Shown here: in pieces, positions 39,370-48,841 of the stretch
How the letters are laid out: each line of letters opens with the position of its first letter
Numbering within the stretch: position 1 is the stretch's first letter
Assembly (NCBI GenBank): GCA_025765615.1
Contig: JAIVFJ010000096.1
Span: 185,109 to 249,108 of the forward strand
From: Zopfochytrium polystomum
Taxonomy: Eukaryota > Chytridiomycota > Chytridiomycetes > Chytridiales > Chytridiaceae
Length of the DNA stretch: 64,000 nt
Direction: 5' to 3'
Notes under the pieces: model-generated
The model's input: the letters and a program-made list of their open reading frames with translations, nothing else
Databases searched by the model: none
Told to the model about the DNA's origin: nothing
Made by a program: the position numbers and the translations under genes

Positions 39370-40997
39370 TCTCTCAATGCCACTGGAAGAAAAAAATGTT
39401 AAAAAAAAAAAACCTTGAGAAGGACCCGCTCGGTCACTAAGCATAAGCGTCGTGTTTCCTATTTGGGGACTGCTCAAGATTCCCCACCACCACTAAGTGG
39501 ACCCTTGGGCTGTGTGCGAGCACGACCAAAGCAGGGGGGTTTGCAAAATGCAATTTCAATTCAACTTTTTGTCTCTCCACCAGAATTGCAATGAGGTCTC
39601 GAAACGAAAAACTGCAAAAATCGATTTTTTTTACCGTTTACCAGAACAACTGCACTCAGAAAGCTGCAAGGAAAGAGTTGGCAGTTGGGAGCGCATCGTC
39701 AGTTAGTTTGGTCCCGACGGTTACCTTGAAGTTCATCGAGAAAAAAAAACGACCTTCGGTGGGTTTCGGAGGATGCAAAGGGCCAGTGAGTAAGTGAGTC
39801 ATTATTGATCACATAAAGAGCTTTCACTCTTTTAACAAAATGTTACCACCGACTGCGTACCAGTTGCTTTAGAGATTTAAACAAGCTCCTTGGACATCAG
39901 ATTACGCGCCACATCAGATTTCGGGCCAATCCCAGGAGTGGAAGCGTCACAAAGTATTGTCCTTCGGGTAAGGATTATCCCTCGACTTAGGATCCTGTAT
40001 TGATCGCTCTGTCTTCCAAGCTCTGTGACCGCAAGCACTTTATTTCTGCACTGTCGCAGCATATCCCACAACAGCTTCAAAAGTTGAATTCATTCTAATA
40101 CAGGATTCAAGGTATCGACCCAGAGAAGGGCAATTCTCGCGGCAGCCACACAGGCTGTGGGTCGTGGTGACGCACTGCCTTTGCGGCAGCAACGGCCCGC
40201 TCCGTAAACGCGACGCGGAACTCGCGCCCGGACGACTACGACTGCTGCTGCTGTCCAAACCAGCGAAGCAGGGCGGCGATCGCACCAACGGGGTCGGAGC
40301 CGAGCCGGCAGGCGAAAGCAGCGTGTCGTCTGGAACTCGCCGCCCCATTCGCTGCGCAGACGCTGGCCGCCGTCCCTTGCGATGGCGGTGTGCTGGTGCT
40401 GCTTTTGCGGTTCCTGGTCCTGCTGAGGCTCTTGGCCTGGCGGATCGATGCTGCTGAGCTCTGTTAATAGGCTCGCAGCCCCGGCCTCTGCTGCAGGTAG
40501 CGAGGACAACGATGATGAGGACGACCAACGATGTGGCGTCGCTTGATCCGACATGGAGGGCTCCCCCTCGCTTGTCCAGCGCAGTTTTCCAACGCAAGGG
40601 GAGTGCCGGTGGCGAAGTTGTGTGTGAGAGCGTCGGTGGCGCATCCGCTCCTTGGTTAATTGGGCTTGCTCTTCCGTCATACCTATACCTACCTACCCTC
40701 CCTCATCACCACCGCCCGCACGCAGGTACACGCAGGTACATGCATCATATGCTTGAGATGAATAAATGATGGTATTTATGCTAGACCCGAAATGAGTGTG
40801 TCGAGTGCACTCGACACAGTTAGGTCGGCGGCTTCGGCACCGGCACGGAAAAACCACCACTTCGGCTCGGGCCTCGGGCGGGCGGAACAAAGACCCGGCC
40901 AAAAGACCAACAGACAGACCGACAGACAGACAGTACACGAGTCCATAATACCTCGTGCTGGATCGTCGTCGTCGTCGTCGCAACGCGCCGAAGTAAA
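38964..40997. other. intergenic between divergent genes
   Basis: Contains T-runs, and a (CT)n array at about 39307-39367. Three overlapping open frames of 97-196 codons at 40040-40680 (both strands) are unrecognised; the longest is on the minus strand from an ATG at 40680. None is confident enough to call as a gene. Confidence 0.4.
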
Positions 40998-43276
40998 ATG
41001 TCGTCATCGTCACCGCCGTCGTCCTCAGCGCTCCCAACCTTCAGCCTCGCCGACGTTGCCGCCCACGCGACCGAGTCCGACGCCTGGATCGCCGTGGACG
41101 GAAAGGTGCGTGCGCCGTGGCGGGAGCCGCGGACGAACCAGAACGCAGTTGGCTCTGCAATCGCAGTACTAAAACGCCCACAACACCGCCAAGGTCTACG
41201 ACGTCACAGATTTCCTCGACGCGCATCCCGGCGGCAAACGGATCCTCGCCCAGCACCTTGGGAAGGACGCAACAAAACAGTTTGCGTTGTTCCACAATCT
41301 TGATTCGGTGGCCGCGAAGTATGATAGCGTTTGTTTACTGTATTTCCTTTGTTCTCCTGGGTTCACTCTCGAGTATTTGGACTCACTCTTCAGTCCCAAC
41401 CCAACTCGCCAGGTATGACTCCAAGCTTGTTATTGGAACTTTGGTTGGACGGCAGGAGAAGGAGCCGTACTCGTCCGAGGGCCCGTTCGGAAGTATGATT
41501 GCATTTGCCGACCCGGCTTGGTACCAGGACTGGGAGTAAGTAGTGTTTACCCACTGCACACCCCAGTTTTCGCGTTCAGAGAACCTTCCTTGTGCTTTCT
41601 CGTCCAACGACCGTCATGATTTAACCGCAAAGAAAGGTCTCCCTTCCACAAAGAGTCGCACCGAAAGCTCCGCGCCTGGGCCCGCACCCTCATCGAATCC
41701 CTCATCATCCCCCACGTCTTTGATTGGGAGCAAGCCGACCACATGCCCGCCGACGTCCAAAAGCAGCTCGGCGCCGCCGGCTTCCTCGCCGGCCTCGTCG
41801 GCGTCCACCCATGGCCCGCGGGCGGCATCGGCGGCGTCAAAACCCCGCCCGCCGGCGTGCCCCCCGCCGAATGGGACCTCTTCCATGAACTGATCCTCTG
41901 CGACGAGCTCGCCCGCTCCGCCTCCCTCGGCATCGGCGTCGCAATCAACCTGGGCCCCAGCATCGCGCTGCCGGCGGTCACACTCTTCGCCCCGGCCTGG
42001 ATGCGCGACAAGATCGAGAAAGAGGTCCTCGCCGGCGACCGCGCCATCGCCCTCGCCATCACCGAACCCTACGCGGGCTCCGACGTCGCAAACATCACCG
42101 CCTCCGCCGTCCTCGAGCCTGACGGAACTCACTACCTCCTCAACGGCGAGAAGAAATGGATCACTAACGGCGCCTGGGCGGACTACTTTGTCGTCGCCGC
42201 TCGCACCGGCGGGCCCGGCATGACCGGCATCTCGCTCCTGCTGGTCGAGCGGAGCGCCGGTGGCGTCCACTCGCGCAAAATGCACTGCCAGGGCAGCGCC
42301 TGCGCCGGCACCGCCTTTGTCACGTTCGAGAACGTGCGGGTGCCAAAGCGCAATCTGATTGGCGAGGAGAACAAGGGGTTCAAGTGCATCATGCAAAACT
42401 TTAACCACGAGCGCATCGGCATTGTCATTTCCGCGTTGCGGTTTTCGCGGATTTGCTTCGAGGATGCGTTGGTCCACGGTAAGATATATAATGAACGATA
42501 CGGGGGAAAGCCAAGTGTTTTTTTGGCCGCCTTTTTAACAAGAAATTGGTTTCATCCAGCCCATCGACGACGGACTTTTGGCAAGCTTCTCTTTGACCGT
42601 GAGTAGCAGAATGGAATTCCTCACGTGTCCGTCTCATGATTCTAATCTTCACCTCCCCTTTGTCGCGTCAGACGGCGTCATCCGCAACAAGCTCGCGCAC
42701 ATGGCGCGTCAAATCGAGGCGACGCAAGCCTGGCTCGACTCGATCCTCTACCAGATGATGACCATGAAGCCCGAAAAGGCCTCCGTCCTCCTCGCCGGAC
42801 CCACCGCACTCCTCAAGGCGCAATCGACTGTCTGCGTCGAGTACTGCGCCAGAGAGGCGTCGCAGATCTTTGGTGGGCTTGGGTACACAAAGGTGGGTTT
42901 GTCGCTTTTGAATGACGTGGGAGTGCTGAATTGCATGTGCTGATGGGAGAGTCCTTCTCGCTTTCCTTTTCTGCCCTGCTGCGCTTGTTCTCCCGTGGGG
43001 GGCCTCCGCAGGGCGGTCTCGGCGAGCGGGTAGAGCGGATATACCGTAACGTGCGGGGCATCGCGATTCCTGGAGGTTCCGAGGAGATCATGCTCGGTGA
43101 GTGTCACGTTTTGCCCCCACACAACGCAAGCCCCGCTCTCCTTTTCGCCCATTTCCGCCTGGAACATCCGAGCCACTTAATTTTCTCCCGTCGGAAAAAA
43201 AAAAAAAAAAAAAAAAATAGACCTCGGCTCGCGGCAAGCGCTCAAGGTGTCCAAGTATCTTGGTGCAAAGATATGA
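40998..43276 (+). CDS. cytochrome b5 - acyl-CoA dehydrogenase fusion
   Basis: Eight exons: 40998-41105, 41194-41318, 41413-41535, 41637-42478, 42560-42598, 42672-42892, 43012-43096 and 43221-43276 (532 residues). The cytochrome b5 domain (residues 10-80) shows [27 protein letters not shown] and ALFHN, with the two haem-ligand histidines in HPGG and FHN. The acyl-CoA dehydrogenase part follows: [108 protein letters not shown] and [13 protein letters not shown]. Such fusions are common in fungi and oxidise acyl-CoA using FAD. Intron 1 has a TACTAAA branch site 26 bases before its acceptor. Intron 7 ends in a poly-A stretch then TAG. Confidence 0.95.
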
Positions 43277-43756
43277 GGAGTGCCAGCAAACTTCGCATTT
43301 GGCGTCCTTTCGCAGCTTGTGAGACAGACTTTGTAGTCGGAGATTATCGCAGCCTCAAATCAGAAAAAAGAAGATAGTGGGTGGGGTAAAGGATTTAAAA
43401 CTACATTAACAACACGAACAACTGTGGCTGCCAGCATTGCAGTGCATGGAAGGAGGGGATTGCCCTTTTTCGGCGCAACGGCTGCGGAGCAGTCGACAAA
43501 ACAGTGTTTCGGTCTTTGCAAAACTCACGGAAATAGCAAAAGCTTGTCGGATACAGTCGCACGCGCGTGTATTTCTCCGTCTTCGCAAGTGGATCCGAGC
43601 AATTTGCCCCTCTCACTGTTTCGCCCAAAACTCCGCCACCAACACCCAGTGCCCTCTCGCGCCTTGATAAGCAGGGCCTCATCCGCTCCTCGATTTCTCT
43701 CGCCGTCGATCATCAACAGCAACAGCTTGCTCACCCTCCACCCTTGTACACCACAA
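43277..43756. other. intergenic
   Basis: Short intergenic space between two + strand genes. No gene is seen. Confidence 0.5.
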
Positions 43757-45015
43757 ATGTGCGGCACCGGCGCGATGCAAGAGAGGCGGCGGCGAGAAGA
43801 AAAGAGGACCGCGCAGTGAGACATTTTTTTCGTCCTGGCAGCCGCCGATGCCTTCTCAGCCGGCGTATTTGCCCCCCCCCCCCTTGTGGCTCACTGTCAC
43901 CGCGCCTTCTTCTTTCAATTCCTCAGACTGCGAAAGAAATTTCCGCGCGCGGGGGTCCGACGGGTAGTTGTGGTCGGCGACTCAGGAGGCAAGTCTTTTG
44001 TGCCCGATTCGTGTGTGAAGCAAAACAAGAAAATGAACTCCCCCGTTGGCCCTTACACTCACCGGTTCCGGGAAATATCCAGTGGGCAAGACGGCGCTGG
44101 TGAGAGCATTTGCCGGGCAGCCGCCGTCGCCAGCGTCGCGAGGCGAGGTAATAAGAGTTTGATATTTGTTACGTTTGTGCTCCTGAAACTCACCATCGCA
44201 CTCAACCGCCTTCACAACACCCTCTATCCTAGGAATCTCTTGCACAAAGTTCGGTGACCACTCCCCCTCTTCAAACCCGAAGAAATACTTAATGCGAAGA
44301 AATACTTAATGCGAAGAAATACTTAATGGAGCCTCCCGCCGCTTCTCCAGCCACCGATGTGAACGTCCTCATCGACGACGGCGCGCCGGTGCAGCTAAGC
44401 CTGCGGGACACCGTCAATGGCGGAATCGCCCCGCTCGCGTCTCGCGAAACCGTCGACGCCGCACTGTTGTGCTTCTCGATCGCCTCGCCCGAGTCCCTGC
44501 GCAGCGTGCGCGAGAGGGTGAGCCAGCGTTCCCCACACCGCGTCTCTTGCTTCGTTTGCGCAAGTTTTTCAGCCCAATAACCGCCACCTCCCTCCCCACC
44601 GCCCCCAACGCTTTCCCTCACCTCCCCAAAACATTAAGTGGGCCGAGGAGGCCGAGTACTGGTATGGGCGGCGAGTACGTATCATTGTCGTCGGGTGCCA
44701 GCGAGACCTGCGGGACGACGCGGCGACGGTGGCTGCGCTGGACGCTGGCGGCGAGGGCAGTGAGGCGCGAACGGTCACCTACGACGAGGTCTGTACCCTC
44801 CCCCAATCGTTCTCGCAGTTTCTTTTGATTGTCCTTTTCGTCTCCTCCTTCTTCCCTCTTCCCTTACAAACTATTCCACGTTGGAAACTGAACTACAAAC
44901 AAAGGGTGCGGCGGTAGCCGAGTCGATCGAGGCAGATGCGTATGTGGAGTGCGCGAGCAACCGGAGCGACGATGTCGGCAAGGCGTTGCTGGAGATTGCC
45001 CGCGCCATAATTTGA
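43757..45015 (+). CDS. atypical Rho/Ras-like small GTPase
   Basis: Six exons: 43757-43815, 43927-43988, 44083-44147, a fourth ending at 44517, then 44639-44788 and 44905-45015. Exon 2 ends before GCAAGT, a GC-AG intron whose removal creates the P-loop VVVVGDSGVGKTALVRAF. Further on are VQLSLRDT, DAALLCFSIASPESLRSV, RIIVVGCQRDLRDDA, TYDEGAAVAESI and DAYVECASN, which line up with Rho-type GTPases. Key residues are altered: the DxxG region reads DTVNGG, the NKxD/TKxD motif reads CQRD, and SA reads SN, so nucleotide handling may be unusual. A 17-base unit (about 44279-44329) is repeated three times at the start of exon 4. Acceptors before the repeat run into a stop, while an AAG acceptor in the third unit (exon from 44317) keeps the frame and gives 215 residues, a normal length. 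Confidence 0.72.
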
Positions 45016-45111
45016 TTTGGGAATTGAAAGAGTCTCGGTTTTGGTCAAAAGCCTCATTGATTGTTGCTCGTCCCGTGGTGTTCCCCATTATTCTGTATCC
45101 CCAATACACAG
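45016..45111. other. flank between the GTPase and the transposon
   Basis: No gene. It ends in CAG (45109-45111), the left copy of the target duplication of the DNA transposon. Confidence 0.6.
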
Positions 45112-45161
45112 GGGGATGCTCTAAAAAAGGAGAAAATTGTACGAGTTCGCTTTTATTCTCT
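45112..45161 (+). repeat. left terminal inverted repeat of the DNA transposon
   Basis: Begins GGGGATGCTCTAAAAAAGGA and continues through AAAATTGT and TTTTATTCTC, matching the reverse complement of 52692-52741 apart from a few differences in the middle. Confidence 0.88.
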
Positions 45162-45289
45162 AAACCTCTTTCCTGAAAAAACTGATACGTAATTGAACAC
45201 TGACCCTGGCCCTTGGCCGCAAAGACCTTCCCATCTCCCAACTGTTTCCAAATCCTCTTCTTCGTCGTCCTCCTCCTCGTCCTCCTCCT

Positions 45290-45832
45290 CCTCATCAAAA
45301 TAACATCGCGAATATCGTACAAGGGCTCATGTTCCAGCTTGAGGTTGACCAGAAAGCAAACAATTCTGAAGAACTCATTCAACCGGGGCCGACAGGGGCA
45401 AAACTGTTGTGTAGAAAGGCATCGAAATTTGCGTACCAGCCCGTTTACGTTCTTGTGCTGTGTACCAATCCGCTTGATGATGCGATTGATGACATTGCGC
45501 AAAGACCCAGTCGAACAAATGATCCTAGCGTCGCCCCGAAAGCCCTTGTCTGCAATCACCTGGTTGGAAACGCGAAGGGTCCTTCTTGCTATTCGCTGTG
45601 TTGGAAACGTTTTTAACAAAAAGAATGCGGAAAGCAAGTGCCGAGGTGCGGCCGCGTCGTGGCGCCCTGCCAGCTTGATACGTCGCCACAGGTCATGGCA
45701 CATGGCGGGACTGATGCCAAAGAAAGCTCAAAAGTCGTCGTCAACTTGTCCCCTGCGACGAGCCGTTCCATCTTCTTGGGAAAAGTGATGAAGAAAGCAC
45801 GCTTGCCAGTCAACAATGCGAATTTCAGGCAT
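45290..45832 (-). pseudogene. DDE transposase remnant (PIF/Harbinger-like)
   Basis: From the ATG at 45832 the minus strand reads IRIVDWQACFLHHFSQEDG, an in-frame TGA at about 45729, then AFFGISPAMCHDLWRRIKLA and HLLSAFFLLKTFPTQRI, which are N-terminal landmarks of eukaryotic IS5-like transposases. It then jumps directly to VIADKGFRGDARI and VNGLVRKFRCLSTQQF, which belong to the catalytic C-terminal part, so the middle with the first catalytic acid is deleted. The TGA most simply derives from CGA by loss of the CpG. The family is inferred from these blocks, the inverted ends and the target duplication. Confidence 0.7.
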
Positions 45833-46267
45833 TTTTTCCATTTTTATTAATTTTTCCCGCTAAATGTGTGGAGAAGGGGCGGGAAGGAGTGGGGCAAGTC
45901 TGATTGGTGCTTTCGATAAGACTGATAGGACTCCATCTCATCATCGCAATGTCCGCACTCTAAAACAGGAAACATCCTCCAAAACAAAATACACACAGGT
46001 GTGCTGCTCTAAATTTCGTTATCGCACTCGAATTCTCCAATCACGCTCTAAAAGACACACACGCGCTCTAGATTACTATACTCCCTATTATGGAGCTGCT
46101 TATCAGCTAGAGCGCGCCACTGTTTCAGCAACAAATTGTGGAATGTGGGGTGATTTTGTACAATTCCTTCGAGATAAGAGCGCCATCCGGAAATTGAAGC
46201 GTGGTTGGCAAAAGAGGACTGAGGAGATGCGATAGGCAACGGCACCATTGCAGAATTTTTAACATAA

Positions 46268-47377
46268 GGGAATGCCTCAAATAGATAAGGTAAGAATGAA
46301 ACAAGACAAACAAAAGAAGAAGAAGGGAGAAGCCGCAAACCTGCTGCCCAACAGCACGCCTGCAAGCGCCAGCGGCAACCCCCCACCAGCACCATTGGAG
46401 GGAGGTGCAGAAAAAAAGACTATAACGCCTTGTGGACCGACGCACACACCGCTGAGCTGCACAGAATCTGTTCAGAACGTGGAGGTGCTCTGCCGCCAAC
46501 TCTAACTGTCAAGTACGTCCAGGACACCTTCCCAGCTTTCTACTCAAAGGTTGCAATTGGTTTTCTTCGAGAAAAAGTCAAAGGTTGGTGTGCGCGACAT
46601 TCGGTTCGCCTTCTTGCACCACCTGTTACTTACATTCGTTAATTCCATCTGGCAGCCTGGCAGCGCATTAACAACACTGAACAAAGAAAGAGAGAGATCA
46701 GGCGAGCAGTCACCAAATCTCTCAGCAGCCCCCAGACTGAAGCCGAAACCACCATCAACGACGTCTCTGCTGGTTCACACAAAACTGACTTTGACGACCT
46801 TCCGGCCAACCCCACCTCAACTCCAGTTGTTTCCTCAGACAGCGAGTCAGATTCCGAAATGTCGTGCGAAAATTCACCTCAACGGCCATACAGCAAGCGA
46901 AGGCGTGAAGAGTCCTTCCATCAGATTGACAACTACGCAGACAACACCAGAGACTACAGAGATCGCGCTACTGGTCACGATATCACCAATCACCACAGTT
47001 GGTCAACGGAAAATCGTCTTCCTGCTCAACCACTGCGGCCCTCAAGACCTCTTCCCTCTCCAGTGCCTTCGCTTTCCGTCGAGAGTCTCACCCAATCGAA
47101 GGGAGGGAGCTCTGTGACATTCCCCTCCCACCATTTGTACGCAATTTTCGAGGGGAAAAGGGAAACAGTCCTCCTCGTCACCGCATTGGCCGGGCATCAG
47201 GTTTCTTTCAAGAGGCGGCTGAATCGCGTTATTTTAGATCTTGCCTTCTCCCGCAATGGGGAGGATAAAGATTGGCTTGTTCAAGGTCATGATGAGTTGA
47301 AGGACATCATTTTAGATGGAGTTCGTGCATTGCACCGCAAGTTTACCATAACTGTGTATTTGCCAAAACCGTGGTAG
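46268..47377 (+). pseudogene. second gene of the DNA transposon
   Basis: A Lys-rich start (MKQDKQKKKKGEAAN) leads to ALWTDAHTAELHRICSERGG, then FLREKVK joined across an intron (donor GTTGGT at 46584, acceptor CAG before CCTGGCAG) to AWQRINNTEQRKREIRRAV, a Ser/Asp-rich middle, SKRRREESF, and a conserved-looking C-terminus FKRRLNRVILDLAFSRNGED to YLPKPW. The charged helical part could be a Myb- or homeodomain-like DNA-binding helper, as in Harbinger elements, but I do not recognise it firmly. An A7 run at 46411-46417 shifts the frame by one base between GGAEKK and ALWTD. Confidence 0.6.
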
Positions 47378-47491
47378 ATGAAGTACGAACGTTTGATGCC
47401 AAAGGAGGGTTGGGCAAGGTTTTTGTTTTTCGACACTTCGAGGAGGATGAGTAAATTTTTTTTTTTTTTTCTTTTTTGTGGGGAGCCAGAA

Positions 47492-47743
47492 TGTCAGAGT
47501 ACTTCAGCCAGTCCCACGGCCCTATTTCCTGACAAGTCTGGTCACGTGACATGACGTAACCGACCTCGTCATCTACTTCCTTCTCCCTTACTTCTGTTTC
47601 CCACTTCGTTTTCCATTTGGTTCCATTATTCTCCCACCTTTCCATTATGTTCTACTCTCCTGCCTATAAATATGCTCCCAAAAGAAAGGACCCTTCAAGG
47701 AGAAGAAATTGCCAATAGAAAAACATCGTGTTATCCTCTCACA
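47492..47743 (+). repeat. left LTR of the gypsy element
   Basis: Starts TGTCAGAGTAC and ends TCTCACA. It contains a TATA box in CCTATAAATATG (about 47664-47675) and matches the right LTR over 252 bases with one difference. Confidence 0.95.
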
Positions 47744-47798
47744 TCTGGTAGCAGCGGATAACACCGCTTCCTCGACCTTTCCGTCCCACGACCTCACC

Positions 47799-48841
47799 AT
47801 GAGCGACAACAACACACCTGCCTTCACGCGCTGGCAGCAGCAGCAGCAAGCTGCCCAACAAGTGGCCAACGCCCAAGGACTTCCGCAAGCGCACACCCAA
47901 CAACAGTCTACAGCCGTCCCAACGGCTCCTCCAGACCTAGAGCCCCGGAACCGCGACTTCAAGATGCCGTCGATGATGCCCCCCGAGTTCGACGGCTCGT
48001 TCCTTCGCCTTCCCGCCTACGAATGTCAAGCCCGAGTGTCGGAGTACCTCGCCCGTTGCGAAAAATGGTGCCGCCTGTACAACTTCCGTGGCGACGACGA
48101 GCCCGCGAGGTTCATTTATCACCCGACTTACGTCGAGTGGGTTTCTGCCGGCCTCAAAGGACAAGCCTTCGCGATCTGGCAACGTATTGATGAAGTCGAC
48201 CGTGCCATTATGACATGGGAAGACTATAAGACGTGGATCAAGACGAACTTTCTCTCCAAGCTCGCGTTCAACACAGCCTTGATTTCCCTCATTCACCTCC
48301 GCCAAACAAAATCCGTGCAAGACTACTCGTTCAAGTTCAACACGCTACTCCAATCCCTTGGTGACTCCATCGGCCCTGAAGCTCTCTGCGCGTTATTCCG
48401 CTCGAACCTCAAGCCGGAGCTCGCCGAACGACCAGAACTCGATGCAATCAAAATGACCTCGACAAGCTCCAACAAGAGGCTCGACGGCTTGACGAACTCC
48501 GCTGGAATGGCAAGGAACGTCAAAGACCAAACGGTGGCCGTCCACACTTCCAAGAGCCCCAACCAAGATATTTCGAGGTCGATGACCCAATGGTCATTGA
48601 CAACATTCGCGCCGATTTCTCCAAGCATTCAGGACGCCCTCCGTTCCAAAGTCAACGTGCACGACCTCTCACAAACCGAGAACGCGCCGAATATCGCGAG
48701 AAGGGATGGTGTACCTTCTGCAGATCTCGCAACCATTCCATTCAAAACTGTACAAAGCCCGGCCGACGCTTTGGAACAAACCAGACACCCAACCCTGACT
48801 TGCAGGCTCCGACGAAGACCGCCGGAGCCTCGTTGCAATGA
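47799..48841 (+). CDS. gag: gypsy Gag, with a one-base frame change
   Basis: Gag core from the ATG at 47799: Gln-rich start, then PSMMPPEFDGSFLRLPAYEC, WQRIDEVDRAIMTWEDYKTW and LRQTKSVQDYSFKFNTLL, the capsid-type retrotransposon Gag pattern. The zinc knuckle CTFCRSRNHSIQNC lies in a different frame (about 48712-48753). The change happens near 48440-48450 at an A4 run following GCAATC. This could be a miscalled A-run or a lesion, since a slippage signal is not obvious. Gag ends at the TGA at 48839-48841, which overlaps the pol ATG at 48838 (ATGA). Confidence 0.88.

Noticed and set aside
40040..40680. Minus-strand gene of 185-196 codons
   Set aside because: Three overlapping frames of similar length on both strands, no family motif and no splice support, so none could be preferred.
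43982..44245. Minus-strand protein opposite the GTPase gene
   Set aside because: It is the shadow of GTPase exons and introns and has no motif of its own.
48430..48460. Programmed ribosomal frameshift in gypsy gag
   Set aside because: No clear slippery heptamer or following stem was seen, and other frame breaks in the window occur in homopolymers, so an error is more likely.
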